Shown piece by piece: positions 1 to 6,198 of a stretch of 6,588 nucleotides of DNA. This stretch comes from Bacteroidales bacterium (GTDB lineage: Bacteria; Bacteroidota; Bacteroidia; Bacteroidales; UBA932): assembly GCA_017383945.1 (NCBI GenBank), contig JAFNUQ010000075.1:1-6588 (forward strand), read 5' to 3'. The first letter of the stretch is position 1, and every line of letters begins with the position of its first letter. Position numbers and translations under genes: made by a program. The notes below the pieces were generated by a model. The model was given only the letters and a program-made list of their open reading frames with translations, was not told the DNA's origin and made no database searches.

Positions 1-300
1 ACCTTCGCACTGAGTCTCCTGTGGGCACACGCGTCCGCACACAGCCGGAAGCGAAGAATCCTGCGCTATAATCTGCGCTGCCGCGCCAACATTTCCTTCG
101 GCAATCTGCTGAATAAACTGCGGAATCTGCAAATGCACAGGGCAGGCAGCCACGCAACGCGGGTTCTTGCAATTCAGACAACGGCTTGCCTCAAGAAGAG
201 CCTCCTGCTCATTATAGCCAAGGCAAACTTCATCAAAATTGTGAGCTCTTAATTTAGGGTCCTGCTCGCGCACAGGAACTCTTGGTATCCTAGCTGCCAT
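1..300 (-). CDS. nfnB: NfnB / GltD-like large subunit of NADH-dependent ferredoxin:NADP+ oxidoreductase, N-terminal part (cut by window edge)
   Basis: The first 100 codons are present; the rest lies beyond position 1. The ATG at 300-298 shares one base with the nfnA stop codon (TAATG). The visible part is the iron-sulfur domain (Fer4_20 type) that precedes the FAD/NADPH-binding domain in GltD-like proteins. Cys41, Cys44, Cys49 and Cys53 form one cysteine set, with the core CLNCKNPRC followed by ACP. Cys88, Cys92 and Cys98 form a second set in CGRVCPQETQCEG. Family knowledge: this domain carries two [4Fe-4S] clusters, and in Nfn one has a non-cysteine carboxylate ligand; Glu95 is a candidate here. 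NfnB holds the bifurcating FAD and binds NADPH. The protein is often annotated as homotetrameric glutamate synthase GltA or as a glutamate synthase small subunit. The adjoining nfnA and absence of a visible large glutamate synthase subunit favour Nfn. The flavin domain is not visible, so the exact subfamily is inferred. Confidence 0.88.
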   Translation of the reverse strand, partial: MAARIPRVPVREQDPKLRAHNFDEVCLGYNEQEALLEASRCLNCKNPRCVAACPVHLQIPQFIQQIAEGNVGAAAQIIAQDSSLPAVCGRVCPQETQCEG

Positions 301-1160
301 TACTTTCCCCTCCCGATTCTACATTTATGATGTTCCAATGACTCTGCCTCCTCGGACTTATACTGTCCCTGGCGACGCAAAGCCTCATCAAAATCAACTT
401 CATAGCCATCAAATTCCGGCCCCTCCACACAAGCAAACCTCACTCTGCCACCGACCGTCACTCGACACGCTCCGCACATACCGGTGCCGTCTACCATCAA
501 GGTATTCAAGCTCACAATGATAGGAATCTGCAGCTTGCGTGCTGTGAGAGTAGCAAATTTCATCATTATCATCGGACCGATTGCTACTGCCTGAGTATAA
601 TTCTTGCCTTCAGAGACAAGCTTTTCAAGCTGGGCGGTCACGAGTCCATGGAAACCTTCAGAGCCGTCATCCGTGCATATATATAGATTGTCGCAGACGC
701 TTGCCAATTCTTCCTTATAGATGAGAAGATCTGCGGTTTTTGCTCCAAGTATCACATCTACCTTTACTCCTTTGTCGTGAAGATACTTAGCCTGCGGATA
801 TACGGGTGCAGCGCCGACTCCTCCGGCGATAAAGATATAGGATCTGCCAAGAAGCTCTTCGTCGCTCTCTCTACAGAAATCAGATTCAACTCCCAAAGGT
901 CCTACTACATCTGCAAAGGCCTCGCCTTCAGAATATGAAATAATCTCTGCACTAGAGGTGCCGATACTTTGCGTTACAATAGTTACGCTACCTTCCTGCC
1001 TATCATAGTCGCTGATGGTGAGCGGGATTCTCTCTCCGTGCTCGTCTGCTCTAACCATCAGGAACTGACCCGGTTTAGCAGCAGCTGCAAGCATCGGCGC
1101 AGCTACTCTCATGCGACAGATTGTCGGGGTCAGCATCTGTTTAGATATAATTTCGTACAT
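300..1160 (-). CDS. nfnA: NfnA, FAD/NAD-binding and [2Fe-2S] small subunit of NADH-dependent ferredoxin:NADP+ oxidoreductase (sulfide/dihydroorotate dehydrogenase-like)
   Basis: This is a 286-residue protein, a normal size for the family, in the ferredoxin-NADP+ reductase superfamily. The FAD-binding beta-barrel comes first, with the RIPLT flavin motif at residues 44-48. The NAD-binding fold follows, with GGVGAAP at about 113-119. A C-terminal [2Fe-2S] segment has Asp224, Cys229, Cys232 and Cys244 (DGTGMCGAC, then RFAC). Family knowledge: NfnA and NfnB together couple NADH and reduced ferredoxin oxidation to reduction of two NADP+, reversibly, in the cytoplasm of anaerobes. The start is ATG at 1160-1158 because MYEIISKQ matches the usual N-terminus. 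An in-frame TTG three codons upstream (1169) would add residues inside the promoter-like palindrome and is less likely. The gene sits after the susD terminator and overlaps nfnB by one base, so the two are co-transcribed and probably translationally coupled. Related names are SudB and the PyrK-like electron-transfer subunit; PyrK is less likely because the neighbour is GltD-like and no pyrD is present. Confidence 0.9.
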   Translation of the reverse strand: MYEIISKQMLTPTICRMRVAAPMLAAAAKPGQFLMVRADEHGERIPLTISDYDRQEGSVTIVTQSIGTSSAEIISYSEGEAFADVVGPLGVESDFCRESDEELLGRSYIFIAGGVGAAPVYPQAKYLHDKGVKVDVILGAKTADLLIYKEELASVCDNLYICTDDGSEGFHGLVTAQLEKLVSEGKNYTQAVAIGPMIMMKFATLTARKLQIPIIVSLNTLMVDGTGMCGACRVTVGGRVRFACVEGPEFDGYEVDFDEALRRQGQYKSEEAESLEHHKCRIGRGK

Positions 1161-1173
1161 AACTTTCAAAGTT
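1161..1173. repeat. 13-base perfect palindrome at the nfnA start codon
   Basis: Positions 1161-1173 read AACTTTCAAAGTT, two 6-base arms around one central base, ending immediately before the nfnA ATG. It overlaps the TAACTTTG promoter-like box. It could be a small operator or simply chance in AT-rich DNA; no regulator gene is visible nearby. Confidence 0.35.
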
Positions 1174-1174
1174 A
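1167..1174 (-). promoter_or_regulatory. Candidate -7 box of a Bacteroidota promoter for nfnAB
   Basis: The minus strand reads TAACTTTG, an exact match to the TAnnTTTG -7 consensus of Bacteroidota primary sigma-factor promoters. It ends only six bases before the nfnA ATG, so a transcript from it would be leaderless or nearly so. No TTTG or TTG box is found at the usual distance upstream (about 17-23 bases), which weakens the call. A promoter is expected somewhere here because a terminator separates nfnA from susD. Confidence 0.4.
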
Positions 1175-1205
1175 CGCATTTTTCCCGAAGATTTTATTTT
1201 GATAC

Positions 1206-1241
1206 ATAAAGAAAATCGCCCTACCATTACTGGCAGGGCGA
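1206..1241 (-). terminator. Intrinsic terminator after susD
   Basis: On the minus strand, TCGCCCTGCCA (1241-1231) pairs with TGGTAGGGCGA (1226-1216). This gives an 11-position stem with one mismatch and a 4-base loop at 1227-1230. It is followed by the U-rich tail ATTTTCTTTAT (1215-1205). It lies about 47 bases past the susD stop and should end the susCD transcript before nfnAB. The A-rich run on the other side is interrupted, so strong termination in the plus direction is less likely. Confidence 0.85.
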
Positions 1242-1262
1242 AATTTATTTAACTATCTATTA

Positions 1263-1278
1263 CTAAGTATAAACTTAG
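1263..1278. repeat. Short inverted repeat between the susD stop and its terminator
   Basis: CTAAGT (1263-1268) and ACTTAG (1273-1278) are perfect inverted copies around a 4-base ATAA spacer, starting nine bases past the susD stop. There is no U-tract, so it is not a terminator itself. It could form a weak 3' UTR hairpin; chance is also plausible at this arm length. Confidence 0.35.
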
Positions 1279-1287
1279 ACGTTCAGA

Positions 1288-2913
1288 CTAGTAAAGCTCG
1301 TTCTGAGTCCACTTGGTGAGCTGAAGCTGATCATATGGTACAGCAAAGAGAACAGGAGCAGTCTTGCCAGTCCACTTCCATGTGAGAGCTGTGCCTGAAG
1401 TTGAAGAAGCCTCAGTTACTACCATACCATTGTTGCTAGCCTGGATTACAGGAGCAAGACCTGGTACTCTGTGCTTATAGTGTGCCTCCATAACTGGAGT
1501 GATGCGGCCTGTGCGCACGAGATCAAACCAACGGTGACCCTCGAAGTGAAGCTCAAGGAAACGCTCGTTCTCGATTGCGAGACGTACATCAGCCTGGTTA
1601 GCAGCAGTAGTGTTTGCAACACCGGCACGAGTACGTACCTCATTGAGATACTTAACAGCCTCTGTAGTTGAAGTACCCTCATTGAGAGCCTCAGCATACA
1701 TAAGAAGCACGTCAGCATAACGATAAACGATGTTATCGCAGCTTGAACGGCTCTGTCCGAGTGACTCGTTCTCCTGATCAAAGTACTTGAGTGAAGTTGG
1801 GAAGCAAGCAAAATCAGCACCATTAACAGTTACAACCTCTACCTCAGCTGAAGGGATTGAAGTAGCCTGCTGATCGTATGCACCTGCATAAACCATCTCG
1901 ATTCTCTTGTCGTTTGAATCAGCCTTAAGAGCGTTCCAAAGCTCCCAAGTCATGAGAAGGATACTGTTACCGTTAGAGATATTGATCTTTGACTTAGTAC
2001 CGTCTGCATATACTCTAGCTGGCTGGTCAGCAGGAACGATGTTAGGGATACAGTTGGTCATCAAACCGTTTGAAACCACTGTTGCACCGTTGTTGAACTG
2101 AGCTGCAAGGATAACTTCCTTTCCGTTAGGATTGAGTGAGTTATAGATCTGAGAGATCTCCTTCTCAAGACCAAGCTTAGCTGGGTTTGCTGCTGAGTAG
2201 TCAACAACATTCTTGAGAGTCTGAGCTGCAAGCGAGTAGTTCTTCTGAGTGAGGTATACATCACCAAGCATAGTCTGAGCAGCAATCTTAGTTGCACGGC
2301 CTACCTTAGTAGCGTCTGTATACTCTGCAGGAAGATCATTGATAGCCTGATTGAGGTCGTTGACAATCTGAGTGTAGATCTTGTCCACAGACTCTCTATC
2401 ATACTTATATAGATCCTGATAGTTACTGATAACTGAAGTTACGAGTGGTGCCGGACCGAAGAAACGCACGAGATTGAAGTAAGCATATGCTCTGAAGAAG
2501 AGAGCCTCACCACGATACTGAGCCTTGTTCTTATCAGAAACGTTGTCAAGACGCTCAAGAACTGTATTACAACGGTTGATCATATAGTAGCTGTTGCTCC
2601 AGATACCGCTTGTAATACCAAGAGTTGAGTCCCAAGAGCTCTCGTTGAGAGCGATATGGTCACCTGAGTTGTTACGCTTATTATCGTAAGCCTCGTCAGT
2701 TGCAAGGCTGTTTACGAGGATGACACTACCAGAAATATTTCTGAAATAGTAGTATGCATCATACAAAATGTTCTGCACCTCAGTGTCTTCCTTACCGTAG
2801 GTCTCCATCTGCATAGAATCTGTAGGATATCTATCAAAGAAGCTATCGCTACAAGAGGTTGCAAAGAGAGCAGAAACTCCCAATAGTAATACTAATTTAT
2901 TAAATGTTTTCAT
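1288..2913 (-). CDS. SusD/RagB-family nutrient-binding outer-membrane lipoprotein
   Basis: This 541-residue protein is of usual size for the SusD/RagB family. The N-terminus is a lipoprotein signal: Lys2 and Lys6, a hydrophobic core, then a lipobox with Cys21 in ATSC. Ser22-Asp23 after the cysteine resembles the Bacteroidota export signal that sends lipoproteins to the cell surface. The N-terminal SusD-like domain includes TPR-like helices at about 134-152 (EALFFRAYAYFNLVRFFG) and 208-232. The C-terminal RagB/SusD domain begins near 398 (YRYADVLLMYAEALNEG) and includes IENERFLELHFEGHRWFDLVRTG at about 447-469, a hallmark of the family. Family knowledge: SusD proteins act as a hinged lid on the SusC barrel and help capture the ligand. 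The gene starts 13 bases after the susC stop; AGG lies in that gap, but no strong Shine-Dalgarno is present. The ligand cannot be predicted from sequence. Reading is intact, with a stop at 1288-1290. Confidence 0.96.
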   Translation of the reverse strand: MKTFNKLVLLLGVSALFATSCSDSFFDRYPTDSMQMETYGKEDTEVQNILYDAYYYFRNISGSVILVNSLATDEAYDNKRNNSGDHIALNESSWDSTLGITSGIWSNSYYMINRCNTVLERLDNVSDKNKAQYRGEALFFRAYAYFNLVRFFGPAPLVTSVISNYQDLYKYDRESVDKIYTQIVNDLNQAINDLPAEYTDATKVGRATKIAAQTMLGDVYLTQKNYSLAAQTLKNVVDYSAANPAKLGLEKEISQIYNSLNPNGKEVILAAQFNNGATVVSNGLMTNCIPNIVPADQPARVYADGTKSKINISNGNSILLMTWELWNALKADSNDKRIEMVYAGAYDQQATSIPSAEVEVVTVNGADFACFPTSLKYFDQENESLGQSRSSCDNIVYRYADVLLMYAEALNEGTSTTEAVKYLNEVRTRAGVANTTAANQADVRLAIENERFLELHFEGHRWFDLVRTGRITPVMEAHYKHRVPGLAPVIQASNNGMVVTEASSTSGTALTWKWTGKTAPVLFAVPYDQLQLTKWTQNELY

Positions 2914-2926
2914 ATAACCTGCGCTT

Positions 2927-5900
2927 TTAGAAGTTGATGTTTACACCAAGAGTCATAACGCGTGCGATAGGATATCCACCGAAGTCTACACCATTGTTTG
3001 TAGCAGAGTTGCCCTGGTAGTTAGCCTCAACAGAGTAACCAGGATAGTTCTGGAATGTCCAAGCATTCTGGAGGTTTGCACTTACTCTCACACCTGCAAG
3101 GCCGAGAAGAGAGCAAACATTCTTAGGAAGAGTGTAACCGATAGCGATGTTACGGATACGGAGGAAGCTTGCATCGTAGAGGTAACGTGTACTTGCACCG
3201 ATGTTTGAACCGAGGTTGTTGGTACCAGCAACGTGGCTCTTACCATTACCTGGGTCAGTAGCTGACTTCCAACGGCCGAGACCAGACTCAGCAAGTACGT
3301 TGTCATCATAACGGTTAAGAGTAAATGCACGAGCAGCAGCATAGATAACCTTACCACCTACCTGACCGTCAATAGTCACAGCGAGGTCAAAGTTCTTGTA
3401 CTGGAATGTATTGTTCCAACCAAATGTAAAGTCTGGCTGATAGTTACCTACATACTGGAAGTCGTTGTTATTGACTTTTCCGTCCTTGTTGTAGTCCTCA
3501 AACATAAGGTCACCGATACCCTGTGAACCGTTCTTAGGTTTTGTAGCAACATCCTCAGCAGTGTTGAATGTACCAATCACCTTGAGCATGTACATATCAC
3601 CCATTGGACGACCTACATAGTTACGGATTACACCACCCCACTTGCTACCAGCGCCCTGGTTTGAGAGCTGAGTCTGGTTGTTTGCAAGAGAGAGGATCTT
3701 GTTGCGGTTGAGCGACCAGTTGATAGTTGTATCCCACTTGAACTCACCCACAAATGGACGACCTGCAAGCTGAATCTCGATACCCTTGTTCTCAATCTGA
3801 CCTGAGTTCATGCTGATTGTGTTAGAGATACCGTTGAAGTTAGGGATGTTAGCCGGCATCACGATATCACTCACACGGTGATAGAGGTCAACTGTGAGGT
3901 TTGCTCTGTTGAACACACCTACATCAAAACCCAAATCCCACTGACGGTTAGTTTCCCAACCAAGCTGAGTGTTAGAATATCCATCAGGATAGTAAGCAGG
4001 AAGAGCTGTTGTACCGAAGATTACGGTGTGGCTCTTGCCGAGAGATGAAAGCCAAGCATAGTTACCACCGATCTGGTCATTACCTGTGAGACCATAGCTA
4101 AGTCTCACCTTAGCGATATTGAGCCAAGACACATCGTCAAGGAAGCTCTCCTCAGTGATGTTCCAAGCAGCAGAACCTGAGTAGAAGATACCGGCACGGT
4201 TGTCAGGACCAAACTTAGAAGAGCGGTCACGACGAACAGAACCAGAAACTACATACTTGTCATCATAGTTGTAGATAGCACGGAGGAACATAGCGTCAAA
4301 CGCATACTCTGAGTTGCTTGAAGAACCATTCCAGAGAGTTGCACCATTGACGTTGGTGATGTTTGTGTTACCATAAGCAACAGGGTTATCCTTATCTGTA
4401 CGATCATCCTGACGTACGCTGAAGCCACTGTTGTACTCCATATCATAACCAGCTACAACATTGAGCTTATGCTTAGGAGCGATTTCCCAGTTGTAAGTAG
4501 CTGTTGTTGACCAATAGATATTGTAACCAAAACCAGCCTGACGGTATGCGTCGATAGCCTTGAGGTAAGGAGTTGACTTATTACCGATGTACTCGTTGCC
4601 GAGGAGGTAAGCTGTGCGATAGAAATCTCTTCTTGAAGAACTTGTTGTGAAGTTTGCTGAAGAGCGGATCACGAGGTTCTTGATAGGAGTAAGGTTAAGG
4701 TAAACGTTGTTTACAGTTCTGATAGACTGAGAATCATTCTGGTTCTCGAGAAGGTTTGTAACAGGGTTTCTCCACTGGTTATTAAGACCATAGTTAGGAG
4801 CACCGTTTTTACCAGCATAGTGCTGAGAAGTCTGAGTATAGTCACCGTTTGGCTGGTATACAGGAAGGATAGGAGCACCAGTGAGAGCCTCTGCGATCAC
4901 ACCGCTCACGTCCTCTGTATTACCACCTGAAGGGCTCTGGCTACGACGCTTGTTCCAGGTTGGAGCAAAGCTTGCACCGAGAGTTACCCAGTCAGAGAGC
5001 TTAGCCTCAAAACCACCCTTGATAGAAAGTCTCTGGTAGAATGAGTTAAGGAGGATACCGTCCTCATCCTGATAACCTACTGAGAAGTTGTACTTGATGT
5101 CCTTTGTACCACCGGTAATGCTGAGGTTACCACGATAGTTCAAAGCGTTGCGGAAGATCTCATCCTGCCAGTTGGTATTCATATACTTACCACTAGCGCG
5201 AAGATTTACGAGATCCTGGAACTGACCGATTGTGCCGGCATTTGTACGAGCCTCGATGATCATATCGAGATACTCATCAGCGTCAAGCACGTCTACATAT
5301 CTCTGAGCCTGGCTCATACCCACCTGAGCAGAGAAGTTGATTCTTGGCTTACCAGCCTGGCCCTGCTTGGTTGTGATGATGATAACACCATTACCAGCCT
5401 TTGAACCATAGATAGCTGAAGAAGCGGCATCCTTAAGAATCTGGATGCTAGCAACATCTGTAGGGTTGATGTTGTTGAAAAGCTCACTGTCAGTTGTTGG
5501 ATAACCATCAATCACATAGAGAGGATCGTTACCTGAGTTAACTGAACCAGCACCACGGATGCGGATTGAAGGAGCGCTACCTGGAGCACCATCCACCTGC
5601 TGGAAGGTAATACCTGAAGACATACCTACCAAGCTCTGTGCAAGGTTTGAGTTAGGCATCTCAGCTACCTTTTCTGCAGCGACAGTCGAGATAGCAGTTG
5701 ACACACTCTTCTTTGCGATAGCACCGTAACCTACAACAACTACCTCTTCAAGAAGCTCTGCGTCTTCCTCAAGAACGATGTTGATAAAGCTGCGGCCAGA
5801 AACTGCAACTTCAAGGTCCTGATAACCTACACTTGTAACAGAGAGAACTCCATCAGGTGAGACGTTAATAGTGAAAGCACCATTTACGTCTGTGATAACA

Positions 5901-6049
5901 CCATTGGATGTAGATCCTTTCTCCATTACAGCAGCACCGATAATGGCCTGACCTGCAGGATCACTTACCTTTCCGCTGACCTGAGTCTTTGGCTGTGCAT
6001 ACAATGAAGCACATACAAGCAAAGACAGTAAAAGATTAATTACTTTCAT
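2927..6049 (-). CDS. SusC/RagA-family TonB-dependent outer-membrane transporter
   Basis: This is an intact 1040-residue protein, typical for SusC. A Sec signal peptide spans residues 1-18, probably cleaved after SLYA with Gln19 next. A carboxypeptidase-regulatory-like domain follows at about 22-93 (VSGKVSDPAGQAIIGAAV, then TDVNGAF and VGYQ). The TonB box region EEVVVVGYG is at 101-109. The plug domain at about 114-228 has IRIRGAGSV, PLYVIDGYP and ILKDAASSAIYG, ending GVIIITTK. The rest is the beta-barrel, with typical segments such as RLSYGLTGNDQIGG (about 649-662) and FLRIRNIAIGYTLP (962-975), ending in the aromatic residue Phe1040. No N-terminal secretin/TonB signalling domain precedes the CarboxypepD_reg-like domain, so it is unlikely to signal to an anti-sigma factor. 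It is energised through TonB-ExbBD and pairs with the SusD protein just downstream. The start ATG at 6049 gives a clean signal peptide and lies about 45-50 bases after a likely promoter start. Substrate unknown. Confidence 0.97.
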   Translation of the reverse strand: MKVINLLLSLLVCASLYAQPKTQVSGKVSDPAGQAIIGAAVMEKGSTSNGVITDVNGAFTINVSPDGVLSVTSVGYQDLEVAVSGRSFINIVLEEDAELLEEVVVVGYGAIAKKSVSTAISTVAAEKVAEMPNSNLAQSLVGMSSGITFQQVDGAPGSAPSIRIRGAGSVNSGNDPLYVIDGYPTTDSELFNNINPTDVASIQILKDAASSAIYGSKAGNGVIIITTKQGQAGKPRINFSAQVGMSQAQRYVDVLDADEYLDMIIEARTNAGTIGQFQDLVNLRASGKYMNTNWQDEIFRNALNYRGNLSITGGTKDIKYNFSVGYQDEDGILLNSFYQRLSIKGGFEAKLSDWVTLGASFAPTWNKRRSQSPSGGNTEDVSGVIAEALTGAPILPVYQPNGDYTQTSQHYAGKNGAPNYGLNNQWRNPVTNLLENQNDSQSIRTVNNVYLNLTPIKNLVIRSSANFTTSSSRRDFYRTAYLLGNEYIGNKSTPYLKAIDAYRQAGFGYNIYWSTTATYNWEIAPKHKLNVVAGYDMEYNSGFSVRQDDRTDKDNPVAYGNTNITNVNGATLWNGSSSNSEYAFDAMFLRAIYNYDDKYVVSGSVRRDRSSKFGPDNRAGIFYSGSAAWNITEESFLDDVSWLNIAKVRLSYGLTGNDQIGGNYAWLSSLGKSHTVIFGTTALPAYYPDGYSNTQLGWETNRQWDLGFDVGVFNRANLTVDLYHRVSDIVMPANIPNFNGISNTISMNSGQIENKGIEIQLAGRPFVGEFKWDTTINWSLNRNKILSLANNQTQLSNQGAGSKWGGVIRNYVGRPMGDMYMLKVIGTFNTAEDVATKPKNGSQGIGDLMFEDYNKDGKVNNNDFQYVGNYQPDFTFGWNNTFQYKNFDLAVTIDGQVGGKVIYAAARAFTLNRYDDNVLAESGLGRWKSATDPGNGKSHVAGTNNLGSNIGASTRYLYDASFLRIRNIAIGYTLPKNVCSLLGLAGVRVSANLQNAWTFQNYPGYSVEANYQGNSATNNGVDFGGYPIARVMTLGVNINF

Positions 6050-6101
6050 TGGAAATTTGATTGGTTAATAATAATTAGGTTATTTTCAGTAAATGTGACT
6101 C

Positions 6102-6131
6102 TAAAGATAACAATAAATAACTAAACTCAAA
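6102..6131 (-). promoter_or_regulatory. Likely promoter of the susCD operon (Bacteroidota type)
   Basis: On the minus strand a TTTG box (6131-6128) is followed after 18 bases by TATCTTTA (6109-6102). The latter matches the TAnnTTTG consensus except at its last base, and the spacing is within the usual 17-23 range. Transcription would begin near 6095-6097, leaving a leader of roughly 46-48 bases that is AT-rich and has no obvious Shine-Dalgarno sequence before the susC ATG. No flanking inverted repeats suggestive of an invertible promoter are seen. Confidence 0.6.
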
Positions 6132-6140
6132 TAGCTCTCA

Positions 6141-6181
6141 GCATAAAAAAACAGCCGCTCGTCTCTGCAAGCGGCTGTTTT
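6141..6181 (-). terminator. Intrinsic terminator after gpmI
   Basis: On the minus strand, AAAACAGCCGCT (6181-6170) pairs perfectly with AGCGGCTGTTTT (6159-6148), a 12-bp stem with a 10-base loop at 6160-6169. The U-tract runs on from the stem to about 6144. It starts 17 bases past the gpmI stop codon. Plus-strand reading also gives a hairpin followed by TTTT, so it could work both ways, but no plus-strand gene needs it here. Confidence 0.92.
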
Positions 6182-6198
6182 CATATATTTTTGAGTGT

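Noticed and set aside
338..520. Plus-strand open frame opposite nfnA (60 codons)
   Set aside because: It lies entirely antisense to nfnA, has low-complexity His/Pro/Ser-rich translation, and has no recognisable domain or start signal.
1158..1169. TTG start for nfnA at 1169, giving 289 residues
   Set aside because: The ATG at 1160 fits the family N-terminus, and the extra codons fall inside the palindrome and promoter-like box.
969..1202. Plus-strand open frame of 77 codons across the nfnA start region
   Set aside because: It is mostly antisense to the conserved N-terminus of nfnA, and its translation resembles no protein family.
1170..1287. Small RNA or small protein gene in the susD-nfnA gap
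   Set aside because: The gap is 118 bases and is largely accounted for by the terminator, the small inverted repeat and the promoter-like box; no convincing start or reading frame was seen.
1446..2297. Minus- and plus-strand open frames within susD (125, 66, 64 and 78 codons)
   Set aside because: These are shifted or antisense frames of a clear SusD gene, rich in Leu/Ser/Arg as expected from frame shadows.
3088..5511. Shifted-frame open frames inside susC (89, 65 and 65 codons)
   Set aside because: They overlap the intact, well-conserved SusC frame; Met/Leu/Thr-rich translations are frame-shift shadows.
6050..6147. Invertible (phase-variable) promoter upstream of susC
   Set aside because: Many Bacteroidales surface operons have these, but no inverted-repeat pair flanks the promoter boxes; only weak AT-rich repeats such as GGTTAAT and GGTTATT are present.
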